Shown here one piece after another: positions 9,472 through 16,478 of a stretch of 64,000 nt of DNA. Position numbers and translations under genes: made by a program. The notes under the pieces are model-generated. The model was not told the origin of the DNA and made no database searches. It saw nothing but the letters and a program-made list of their open reading frames with translations. Every line of letters begins with the position of its first letter. Positions within the stretch are counted from its first letter, which is position 1. Source of the stretch: GBS-DC sp037442365 (GTDB lineage Bacteria > Armatimonadota > Fimbriimonadia > Fimbriimonadales > GBS-DC); assembly GCA_037442365.1 (NCBI GenBank), contig JBBIQK010000001.1, positions 47,161 to 111,160 of the forward strand, read 5' to 3'.

Positions 9472-10512
9472 ATGGTTTGCCCGAAGTGCTTTGCAGAGAT
9501 ACCCGATACCAGCGCGTTCTGCATGGAGTGCGGCTCGCGCATCCGTGAGGACACCATAGACCCCCTGTACGCGGAAGGCTCCGACCGCGAGGTCTATCCC
9601 GAGCTGGCGCGGGCGAACCTGTTGCGAATGCAGGGGCAATACGAGGAGGCGATCGAGGTCTGTCGCCGTATCATGGGGCGCTTCCCCAGCAACGAGACGG
9701 TTCATGCACTGCTGGGCGACATCTACGCCGATCAGGGCAAGCTGGAGGACGCCATCCAGTGGTATGAGTTGCTGGTGGAGTTAGCGCCCACGAATGTGCA
9801 TTACAGCGCGAAGTTGCACAACCTGCGGGCGATGCACGCGGCGCAAGTCGCGCCTCCGCCGCCGATTCCCGAACCCGAAGCGAAGCCTGCCAAGCCGAAG
9901 ACGCTCGCGTATGCCCTGTTCGGCGTGCTGGGGTTGATTCTGGTGAGCGCGTCGTTTGTGGCGGGCGCGCGGATGAACGCGACTCGTCAGGCGGCGGCGG
10001 AACCAGTAAAACCCGCCCAGAATGCGCTGGCGCCGACGCCGTCCGACGATGCGCCGCGTATCCCGCCGCCCCCTGCCTCTGAACCGCCCGTTGTGTCCAG
10101 CGCGCCCCTGCCCACGACAGGGTTCGCGGGGATGAGCGCGGTCGAGTCGGACCTGGCGGCGAAACTGAGCCAGCGGCTCAATGGCGCGCCGGTGTGGTGC
10201 GCTTTTGACCCAGCCGCCAACCGCTGGCAGGCGCGCGTGCGCATCCAATCGGGCGTGCTGAACCGCGTGCGCGTACTTCAGGAGGCAGTCGCGCTGGCGC
10301 GGGCGTTTTTTGAACTCTACCCGAACACCGCTTCCATCAGCGTCGGCGTGATTGCGCCCAGCGCGTCAGGAGGCGATTCGCTCATCTTCGTCGGCGAGTT
10401 GACCCCGCAAACGGCAGCGGTAGACCCCGCCGCGCTGAACGAGGAACAGGCGCAGGCGTTGCTGCAGCAGGTGCAGGGCTGGTGGAACCCAACCATTAAC
10501 CTGCAGGGATAG
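9472..10512 (+). CDS. Zinc-ribbon, TPR, single-TM protein of unknown function
   Basis: 346 residues. A rubredoxin-like zinc ribbon at the very N-terminus (C3/C6 and C17/C20) is followed by two to three TPR-like helical repeats (about 41-108). Then come a Pro-rich linker, one membrane helix (144-166), a Pro/Ala-rich stretch, and an extracytoplasmic C-terminal domain of ~150 residues that I do not recognise. The layout suggests a cytoplasmic interaction module tethered to an outside sensor or assembly domain. Start ATG 9472 puts the ribbon at residue 3, as is usual; an in-frame ATG at 9445 is possible. The 3' end overlaps the convergent gene by 17 bp. Confidence 0.75.
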   Translation: MVCPKCFAEIPDTSAFCMECGSRIREDTIDPLYAEGSDREVYPELARANLLRMQGQYEEAIEVCRRIMGRFPSNETVHALLGDIYADQGKLEDAIQWYELLVELAPTNVHYSAKLHNLRAMHAAQVAPPPPIPEPEAKPAKPKTLAYALFGVLGLILVSASFVAGARMNATRQAAAEPVKPAQNALAPTPSDDAPRIPPPPASEPPVVSSAPLPTTGFAGMSAVESDLAAKLSQRLNGAPVWCAFDPAANRWQARVRIQSGVLNRVRVLQEAVALARAFFELYPNTASISVGVIAPSASGGDSLIFVGELTPQTAAVDPAALNEEQAQALLQQVQGWWNPTINLQG

Positions 10513-11605
10513 CGGGCGTAGCGTCCGGGTGCGACGGGCGACGCACGCGCGCCCGGATGGCTTCAATCTCCTCGTCGGTCAGCGCGCGCTCGAAGCTGCG
10601 GAAGCCCGCCAGTCGGAAGCCGTGCTTGCGCGCCAGCGCCTGAGTCGTTTGCACCTGCTGCAGGCTAACCTCCTTGCCCAGCGTGAAGTTCTCGATACGC
10701 CCCTCCAGCGCGAGCATCATCGTCTCCGACATGCAGGCATACGCCATGCGCGGCGGGAAACCGAAGTTGAACCCGAAGTCCACCTCGCCGGGCACTTCCA
10801 CCAGTCCCCCCTCAATCACCAGCACATCGTCGCGTTCGCGGGCGACGCGCACTGACACATCGCGCGGGCGCGCCACATCGACCACCACCGCGCCCGACTT
10901 GAGGTCGCGCGGGTAAATCACGGCGTCCACCGCGCTGGTCACGGTGATAATCACATCTGCATCGGGCAAATCGCGCGCGAGGTCGTCGGAGACGCGCACC
11001 GCGCCGCGCGCGAGGGATCGCAGGTGTTCGGCGATGGGCGCCAACCGCGCGGTGTCACGCCCCAGCAACAGGAGCGACTTCGCCTGCGGCGCGAGCGCTT
11101 CAGCGCAGGTGCGCCCGATGGAGCCTGTCGCGCCCACCACCGCCACCGTCGCGTCTTCAATCGCAATCCCCATCTTCTGTGCGCCCAGCGCCGCCGCCTC
11201 AATCGCCGTTGCGACCGTGTAGCTGTTGCCCGTCGTCACGGCGATTCGCAAACGGTTCGCAATCGTAATCCCGCCGTCGCCCACCACCGAAGTGAACGCA
11301 CCCAGCCCGATAATCTCCGCGCCCAGCTCCTGCGCGATCTCGCCGCACCGCACAATCTTATCGTAGACCACCTCCAGCGGCAGCGAGAGCATCATGCGCG
11401 GCGAGAGCGGACACCCGATGAACCAGCCCTCTGCCTCCGCCCCCGTGAGCGAGCGCACCCCCGTAATCCGCGAGACGACCATCGGCTCCTTGCGCAGGAG
11501 CAGTTTCTCCACCCAGCGTTCGGGCAGGAACCGGGCGATGGGATACTTGCGCGCGGCGTCACGCTTGACATCCACCGGATGAATCACAAAGGCGAACCGA
11601 TGCAT
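10496..11605 (-). CDS. Long-chain acyl-ACP reductase (AAR)-like oxidoreductase
   Basis: 369 residues, close in size and layout to cyanobacterial AAR, which reduces acyl-ACP to fatty aldehyde with NADPH. Matching landmarks: GLGAFTSVV (100-108), TTGNSYT (124-130), a Rossmann dinucleotide motif VAVVGATGSIG (154-164), and ACMSETMMLALEG (290-302). The last aligns with the AAR segment that carries the catalytic cysteine, here C291. C-terminal KHGF is also shared. No aldehyde-deformylating oxygenase lies beside it, so the fate of any aldehyde is unknown. The ATG at 11605 follows a TATCCT box by 6 nt. It could instead be a paralogue with another acyl substrate. Confidence 0.72.
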   Translation of the reverse strand: MHRFAFVIHPVDVKRDAARKYPIARFLPERWVEKLLLRKEPMVVSRITGVRSLTGAEAEGWFIGCPLSPRMMLSLPLEVVYDKIVRCGEIAQELGAEIIGLGAFTSVVGDGGITIANRLRIAVTTGNSYTVATAIEAAALGAQKMGIAIEDATVAVVGATGSIGRTCAEALAPQAKSLLLLGRDTARLAPIAEHLRSLARGAVRVSDDLARDLPDADVIITVTSAVDAVIYPRDLKSGAVVVDVARPRDVSVRVARERDDVLVIEGGLVEVPGEVDFGFNFGFPPRMAYACMSETMMLALEGRIENFTLGKEVSLQQVQTTQALARKHGFRLAGFRSFERALTDEEIEAIRARVRRPSHPDATPAIPAG

Positions 11606-11611
11606 ACAGGT

Positions 11612-11617
11612 AGGATA
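11612..11617 (-). promoter_or_regulatory. -10-like box (TATCCT) ahead of the AAR-like gene
   Basis: GGGGTATCCT on the minus strand, ending 6 nt before the ATG at 11605. This spacing fits leaderless transcription; no ribosome site is present. Confidence 0.45.
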
Positions 11618-11630
11618 CCCCAAAATGGAA

Positions 11631-11653
11631 GACCCCTCCGCTGGGGAGGGGTC
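11631..11653 (-). terminator. Hairpin downstream of the small gene at 11667
   Basis: A perfect 9-bp GC-rich stem (GACCCCTCC pairing with GGAGGGGTC) with a 5-nt loop. On the minus strand it is followed by a short CTTCCATTTT, a weak T-run. It would separate the small gene from the AAR-like gene. Confidence 0.55.
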
Positions 11654-11666
11654 GGGGGAAAGCGCC

Positions 11667-11909
11667 TCAGTTGGACTTGCCGTTGCGAGAGCTGCGAGGT
11701 TGCCGTACATTCTTGAGACCGAAGCGGTACTTCGCAAACGCCTCTTCGTACTTCCCCTCCTGTATCAGCTTCGCAAACTCCTGAGCGCCTTCAATCTTAG
11801 CCGAGTTCGGCTTGCGTCTCCGAATTGCCTTGACTGCTTCTGCCATATCGATCTCACCTGCCTTAAACGCTTTAAGGATACCCTCGATATACACGCTGCG
11901 TCGATCCAT
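11667..11909 (-). CDS. Small basic protein of unknown function (80 aa)
   Basis: Short gene with unusually clear expression signals: TTGACA, 18 bp, TATACT, then a GGAGGT ribosome site 7 nt before the ATG at 11909. The product is helical and charged: SVYIEGILKAFKAGEIDM near the start, a KAIRRRK basic patch in the middle, then KLIQEGKYEEAFAKY, and a basic tail. I do not recognise a family. Size and charge would fit a small regulator or antitoxin-like protein, but no toxin partner is adjacent: the next genes are the AAR-like gene downstream and a nuclease-like protein upstream. It is flanked by its own promoter and terminator. Confidence 0.7.
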   Translation of the reverse strand: MDRRSVYIEGILKAFKAGEIDMAEAVKAIRRRKPNSAKIEGAQEFAKLIQEGKYEEAFAKYRFGLKNVRQPRSSRNGKSN

Positions 11910-11934
11910 TCTGAGTACCTCCATAACAGCATGG

Positions 11935-11964
11935 AGTATACCTATTTTTGTGCGCACTTGTCAA
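11935..11964 (-). promoter_or_regulatory. Consensus-type promoter of the 80-aa gene
   Basis: Minus strand TTGACA (11959-11964), 18-bp spacer, TATACT (11935-11940). It is the best -35/-10 pair in the window besides the tRNA promoter. Confidence 0.8.
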
Positions 11965-11985
11965 GAGCCGTTGGATTTGCTGTGC

Positions 11986-13008
11986 CTAATCACCTTCAGG
12001 CAGTTGACGGAACGCGATGAAGGTCTCAGAAATGTCGTCGCCGACTTTCCATGCGACCTGCGCCTGTGCGGCGATGGTGCGGGTGTCGGGGTGCGCCCAT
12101 TCCAGTCCGACCACCACGGGCATAGCATCGACGCCCACTTCGCGCAGGGTCTGCGCACGCTTGACGGCGCGGTTCACATCCCTGCCGTTGACCTTGACGG
12201 AGATTTCGACCACCGCAACCCGATCGTCCTTCCACCAGATGAGGTCGGCGTCCACCGGGTTCGCTTCTTTTTCGGGCTGGACGATTGCGCCGTTGTGTCG
12301 CAGCCACTGGCGTAGTTTCTGCTCCACATGGGGCTCATCGGTTTCACCGCCCTGCCCGCCGTAGAAGAGCTGCCACGCCTGCTTGCGAATGGTTCGCTGA
12401 TAGCGCTCGCCCTCGCGGTTGCCCGCCTCGCCCCGCTGCCACCTCTGCAGCTCGCCCAGCTGATTCACAACCTCCCGCGTGAGGTCTTCCAGCGCTTCCA
12501 ACCGCAGCAGCGATTGGGCAATCAGTCGTTCAGACGCCTCGATGCGCTCCGCTGACCGGCGCGACACTTCCGCCAGCTCCGCCACCGTGCGCTCCAGCGC
12601 CTCAATCCGCTCTATCGACTGGCGCGAGGCATCCACCAGCTCGCTGGTAATCCGACGCAACTCCTGCAGCTCCGCCTCGTGCCGATCCAGACGCGCCACC
12701 GCCTGACGCGAGGTCTCCACCAGCTCGCTGGTAATCCGACGCAACTCCTGGAGATCTACCTCCTGGCGCTCGGAGCGTTCGGATGAGGCGCGCACCAGCG
12801 CCGCCAGCTCCTGTACGGTTGCAATCAGCCGCGCCAGCTGGTCGCCAATCAGCGCCTCGCGCAGGGTCTCCGTCAGCGCGGGGTCGTCTTGCAGCAGGCG
12901 CGAAAGCGTTTGCTTGTTCAGCAGCACGCGCGCCAGCCGCGCCTGCCAGTCCGGGTGCTGCTCCAGCAGGCGCGCGAGGTCTTCCACATCGTTGATGGTG
13001 ATGGGCAC
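11986..13008 (-). CDS. Coiled-coil protein with PD-(D/E)XK-like C-terminal domain (DUF3782-type)
   Basis: 340 residues. After a helical N-terminus a long coiled coil (about 65-190) contains a duplicated 28-residue unit, LQELRRITSELV, at 88-99 and 115-126. The C-terminal domain has nuclease-like spacing, with D253/D255 (DADLIWWKD) and E268/K272 (VVEISVKV). The spacing between E and K is longer than the classical ExK, so catalysis is uncertain. Such proteins are common, often multicopy, in thermophiles and cyanobacteria, and their function is unknown. The start is a GTG at 13008, six nt after a TATAAT, with family-like N-terminal sequence directly after it. An upstream open frame would run into hppA. 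Confidence 0.72.
   Translation of the reverse strand: MPITINDVEDLARLLEQHPDWQARLARVLLNKQTLSRLLQDDPALTETLREALIGDQLARLIATVQELAALVRASSERSERQEVDLQELRRITSELVETSRQAVARLDRHEAELQELRRITSELVDASRQSIERIEALERTVAELAEVSRRSAERIEASERLIAQSLLRLEALEDLTREVVNQLGELQRWQRGEAGNREGERYQRTIRKQAWQLFYGGQGGETDEPHVEQKLRQWLRHNGAIVQPEKEANPVDADLIWWKDDRVAVVEISVKVNGRDVNRAVKRAQTLREVGVDAMPVVVGLEWAHPDTRTIAAQAQVAWKVGDDISETFIAFRQLPEGD
12633..12750. repeat. Tandem duplication within the coiled coil (84-bp period)
   Basis: An identical 34-nt stretch begins at 12633 and again at 12717, offset 84 nt (28 codons, four heptads). This is a recent in-frame duplication lengthening the coiled coil of the 11986-13008 protein. Confidence 0.8.
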
Positions 13009-13014
13009 AAATGA

Positions 13015-13020
13015 ATTATA
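13015..13020 (-). promoter_or_regulatory. -10 box giving a probable leaderless mRNA with GTG start
   Basis: GGTATAAT on the minus strand, 6 nt before the GTG at 13008, inside the 49-bp gap after hppA. No ribosome site can fit. Confidence 0.55.
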
Positions 13021-13057
13021 CCGCAGGGCGCGGCAGCCTCGCCGCCGCGCCGCGCGT

Positions 13058-15613
13058 CTACTGCCCGCCTTTGCCGCCGACGGGCGCGTACTCGTCCACC
13101 TCCTCGGTCGTGTGATAGCCCAGCTCATGCTCGATGGTCTCCGCGACCGAGCCGCGCTTGCTCCAGTAGACCGAGAACAGCAACGCGCCGACCGCCACCG
13201 CCGTGACGCCAATCCGCACCGCATCGGGCAGCGGCTGAATCACAATCGGCGCAATCAGAATCGCCACGAGGTTCATCACCTTAATCAGCGGGTTGAGCGC
13301 AGGTCCTGCCGTGTCCTTGAACGGGTCGCCCACGGTGTCGCCAATCACGCCCGCCTTGTGCGCGTCCGTGCCCTTGCCGCCGAGGAAGCCGTCCTCGATG
13401 CGCTTCTTGGCGTTGTCCCACGCGCCGCCAGAGTTCGCCAGCAGCACCGCGAGCAACTGCCCCGACAGAATCGCGCCTGCGAGGTAGCCGCCCAACGCCT
13501 GCGCGCCCGTGAACACATATTCGCTGCCGCCGATTGCCACAGGCGCCGCACCGATACTCAGCCCGAACCCGACGCCCACCGGGAGCGCAATCGCGAGAAT
13601 GCCCGGTCCCAGCAGCTCCTTCTGCGCCGCCGCCGTGACAATCTCCACGCAGCGTCCGTAATCGGGCGTCTCCGTGCCCTGCATGATGCCCGGCTTCTCG
13701 CGGAACTGGCGACGCACCTCGTGAATCATCTCGAACGCGGAGCGACCGACCGCCATAATCGAGAACGCGCTGAACAGAAACGGCGCCGCGCCGCCAATCA
13801 GCAGCCCGATGAACACCACCGGCACATCCACAGGCAGCCCGCCGAAGGCGTCTTTCAGCGCCGCGCCGTTTTGAGTCGCGATATTAATCAACTCCACCAG
13901 GCGCGAGTCTTCCACGAACGAATGGAACAGCGCGACCGCCGCCACCACCGCCGTCGCAATCGCGAAGCCCTTGGTGAGTGCTTTGGTCGTGTTGCCCACG
14001 GCGTCGAGGCGATGCACGATTTTGTCGCCCGTCAAGCCCCCCGCAGCGGGCTGGTTGCCGCGCTCTTTCAACGCGCCCGACATCTCGAAGATGCCGTTCG
14101 CGTTGTCCGAGATGGGTCCAAAGGTGTCCATCGCCAGAATGTAGCCCGTCGTCGCCAGCAGCCCCAAGCCCGTGAGCGCAATCCCGTAGAACGAGAGCAT
14201 GGGTCCGTCGTACAGTCCGGGCGGGAAGATGAACAGCGGCGCGAGCAGCGCGGACGCAATCGCGAACACCGCCCACACGCTCGACTCCAGCCCGTAAGCG
14301 AAGCCCTGAATAATCAGCGTCGCGGGACCCGTGGACGCCGCCGCGGAAATCTCCTTGACGGGCTTCTTCTCCGTTGAGGTGAAGTATTCGGTGATGCGCT
14401 CGATCATCACGGCGACCACCACGCCGAACGCCGTCGCCAGCCAGAAGCGCCACCAGTCCACCGTCGCGCCCGACTTGAGCTGGATGTCCTGCATGAAAAA
14501 GTACGCCACGCCCAGATTGCCCAGCGCCGCCAGCACCGCCGAGACCCAGAAGCCGCGATTGATGGGCTTCATCGGGTTCAGGTCGGCGCGGTCTTCGCCC
14601 TTGACCGCCAGCACGCCGATTATCGAGGCAATCACGCCGACGCCGCGCACCAGCAGCGCGAACATCACCAGCTTCATCGCGCTGGCGGGCGTCAGCACCA
14701 AGCTCGCCGCCACGCCCAGAATAATCGCCGCGACCAGCGTGACCTCGTAAGACTCGAACACATCCGCCGCCATTCCCGCGCAGTCGCCCACATTGTCGCC
14801 GACATTATCGGCAATCGTCGCGGGGTTGCGCGGGTCGTCTTCGGGGATGCCAGCTTCCACCTTGCCCACCAGGTCCGCGCCGACATCCGCGCCTTTGGTG
14901 TAGATGCCGCCGCCCACGCGCATAAACAGCGCCGCCAGCGACCCACCAAACCCGAAGCCCACCAGCACGAACATCGCCTTCTCGCGGAACAGCAGGAAAA
15001 TCACCGTCGCGCCCAGCAGCCCCAGCCCGACGGTGAACATCCCGCTCACCGCGCCCGCGCGGAAGGCTATCTCCAGCGCGCGTTTGAAACTGGTCAGCGC
15101 CGCCGCCGCCGTGCGCAGGTTGCCCCGCACCGCCATATACATCCCTACATAGCCTGCGCCATACGATGCGAACACGCCCAGGAAAAAGGCGACCGCAATC
15201 CCCAAGCCCAGCGTCAGCCCCTCGCCCGGGTAGACCCGCTCGTACACAGGGCGATACAGCAGGAACAGAATCGCCGTAATCGCCAGCACGAACCAGATCA
15301 TCGTGCTAATCTGGCGCTTGAGGTAGGCGTTGGCGCCGTCCTGAATGGCGCGGGCGACCTCCTGCATGCGGGGCGTGCCCGCGTCCTGCGCCAGCGTCCA
15401 GCGCAACAGATAGAACCCAAACCCCAGCGCCGCGAACGCCAGCAGCAACACAATGCCCAGAATCAGGTACTCCTGTGAACTGAAGGGCGGCAACTCCACC
15501 GCCTCCGCCGCGAAGGCAAACAGTCCAGACAGCAGCCATAATACCGTCAACAGCGCCGCGCGTGCGGGTATGACTGCCCACCCGACGCGCACGCAAGCGT
15601 CAGCGTTCCTCAT
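13058..15613 (-). CDS. hppA: Membrane-bound H+-translocating pyrophosphatase, K+-independent type
   Basis: Inner-membrane ion pump driven by PPi hydrolysis. It carries the catalytic loops GADVGADLVGKVE and DNVGDNVGDCAG (about 241-280 of 851 residues). The potassium-dependence determinant reads GNTTKA at about 540-545 (bases 13979-13996). A lysine there marks the K+-independent, proton-pumping class; K+-dependent enzymes have alanine. At 851 residues it is long for the family, partly through an N-terminal signal-like helix (about 14-37) and loop insertions. Start ATG 15613 follows a GGGAGGA ribosome site; in-frame sequence upstream is not protein-like. Confidence 0.95.
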   Translation of the reverse strand: MRNADACVRVGWAVIPARAALLTVLWLLSGLFAFAAEAVELPPFSSQEYLILGIVLLLAFAALGFGFYLLRWTLAQDAGTPRMQEVARAIQDGANAYLKRQISTMIWFVLAITAILFLLYRPVYERVYPGEGLTLGLGIAVAFFLGVFASYGAGYVGMYMAVRGNLRTAAAALTSFKRALEIAFRAGAVSGMFTVGLGLLGATVIFLLFREKAMFVLVGFGFGGSLAALFMRVGGGIYTKGADVGADLVGKVEAGIPEDDPRNPATIADNVGDNVGDCAGMAADVFESYEVTLVAAIILGVAASLVLTPASAMKLVMFALLVRGVGVIASIIGVLAVKGEDRADLNPMKPINRGFWVSAVLAALGNLGVAYFFMQDIQLKSGATVDWWRFWLATAFGVVVAVMIERITEYFTSTEKKPVKEISAAASTGPATLIIQGFAYGLESSVWAVFAIASALLAPLFIFPPGLYDGPMLSFYGIALTGLGLLATTGYILAMDTFGPISDNANGIFEMSGALKERGNQPAAGGLTGDKIVHRLDAVGNTTKALTKGFAIATAVVAAVALFHSFVEDSRLVELINIATQNGAALKDAFGGLPVDVPVVFIGLLIGGAAPFLFSAFSIMAVGRSAFEMIHEVRRQFREKPGIMQGTETPDYGRCVEIVTAAAQKELLGPGILAIALPVGVGFGLSIGAAPVAIGGSEYVFTGAQALGGYLAGAILSGQLLAVLLANSGGAWDNAKKRIEDGFLGGKGTDAHKAGVIGDTVGDPFKDTAGPALNPLIKVMNLVAILIAPIVIQPLPDAVRIGVTAVAVGALLFSVYWSKRGSVAETIEHELGYHTTEEVDEYAPVGGKGGQ

Positions 15614-15670
15614 CGAATCGTTCCTCCCTTGTTGCACGAAATGTCTGCGCACTTCGCACAGCACGCTTAT

Positions 15671-15676
15671 AATGTA
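15671..15676 (-). promoter_or_regulatory. -10-like box upstream of hppA
   Basis: GGGTACATT on the minus strand, leaving a ~50-nt leader that includes the GGGAGGA site. No -35 recognised. Confidence 0.4.
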
Positions 15677-15702
15677 CCCGATAGCTTTTTGAGAAAGGGT
15701 AC

Positions 15703-16065
15703 TCAACCCGTCGGGCGTCGCACACGCAACCCCCGCGCAGTAGCGACAGCAAGCGTCCCCGCCAAATCTTCAAGGCGAACGCTCTCAATCACAGACCGAC
15801 AAAGCGCCACATACGACGCCACCCCCTCCACATCGGGACGCAGCAGTAAGACACCGTGATGATGTCCCGGCGGATACACACGAATGTCGCCAAATCCCTT
15901 GTCTGCAGTGATGAAAAAATAGCCCTCTTGCTGCACAACCTGCCAGAGTACGCTATCCTTAGCGCCCTGAAGCCCCTGCTCCCGCACAGAAACAGCGTCG
16001 TAGCCGTGCGCACGCAGGAGATTGACAACGCTGGTCGGCAAATCCTCGTCCACCTTCACCCGCAT
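15703..16065 (-). CDS. DUF5615 PIN-like protein (putative toxin)
   Basis: 120 residues. MRVKVDEDLPTSVVNLLRAHG with its early aspartate/glutamate, and FITADKGFGDIRVYPPGHHHG in the middle, are characteristic of the DUF5615 PIN-like fold. This fold is usually the toxin half of a two-gene module and is a probable RNase by relation to PIN domains. Putative metal-binding acids are D7/E8 and the D in TADKGFGD. It starts 4 nt after the DUF433 stop, so the two are co-expressed. Toxicity is inferred from family context only. Confidence 0.85.
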   Translation of the reverse strand: MRVKVDEDLPTSVVNLLRAHGYDAVSVREQGLQGAKDSVLWQVVQQEGYFFITADKGFGDIRVYPPGHHHGVLLLRPDVEGVASYVALCRSVIESVRLEDLAGTLAVATARGLRVRRPTG

Positions 16066-16069
16066 CGCC

Positions 16070-16312
16070 TTACACTCTTAGAGGCGCGAGTAGCTCGCCC
16101 GAGCGTATCACCTCTGCCGCGTACGCCAGGCACGCCTGAATATCGTCTGGAGTGAGCGCAGGATACTCGCGTATAATCGCTTCAGGACTCAGCCCCTGCG
16201 CCAGACTGCCCAGCACAGCGGCGACTGGCACGCGCGTGCCCCGCACGCAGGGTTCCCCGTGATGCAGGTCGGGGTCAACAACGATACGGTCTGCCCAGTT
16301 CGGGATTTGCAT
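16070..16312 (-). CDS. DUF433 protein (putative antitoxin)
   Basis: 80 residues. Contains the DUF433 landmarks DPDLHHGEPCVRGTRVPVA and a following winged-helix-like part, GLSPEAIIREYPALTPDDI. DUF433 is the usual partner of DUF5615 and probably binds DNA and represses its own promoter. The ATG at 16312 has a GGGAGGCGG site 8 nt upstream and a TATACT box behind it; an in-frame start at 16351 would place the promoter inside the gene. It is first of the two-gene operon, as expected for antitoxins. Confidence 0.85.
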   Translation of the reverse strand: MQIPNWADRIVVDPDLHHGEPCVRGTRVPVAAVLGSLAQGLSPEAIIREYPALTPDDIQACLAYAAEVIRSGELLAPLRV

Positions 16313-16332
16313 GGTGCGCCGCCTCCCAAAAG

Positions 16333-16338
16333 AGTATA
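16333..16338 (-). promoter_or_regulatory. -10 box of the DUF433-DUF5615 operon
   Basis: GGTATACT on the minus strand, 20 nt before the DUF433 start. A CTTGTA/TTGTAG stretch about 15 bp further upstream is only a weak -35 candidate. Confidence 0.5.
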
Positions 16339-16478
16339 CCGCCGACACCACATCTACAAGGGCTGGGGACTAAGCCGACGCAGCTCGGATTCGTTGGATA
16401 GGTACGGCTTCAGCCATAGCGTACGCAGGGATGTCTCTCGTGCAGGAACCTGTTCTCCCGGCGCGAATATCTTGCCCG

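Noticed and set aside
12914..14377. 487-codon open frame opposite hppA
   Set aside because: Arg/His-rich composition typical of antisense frames; hppA is certain.
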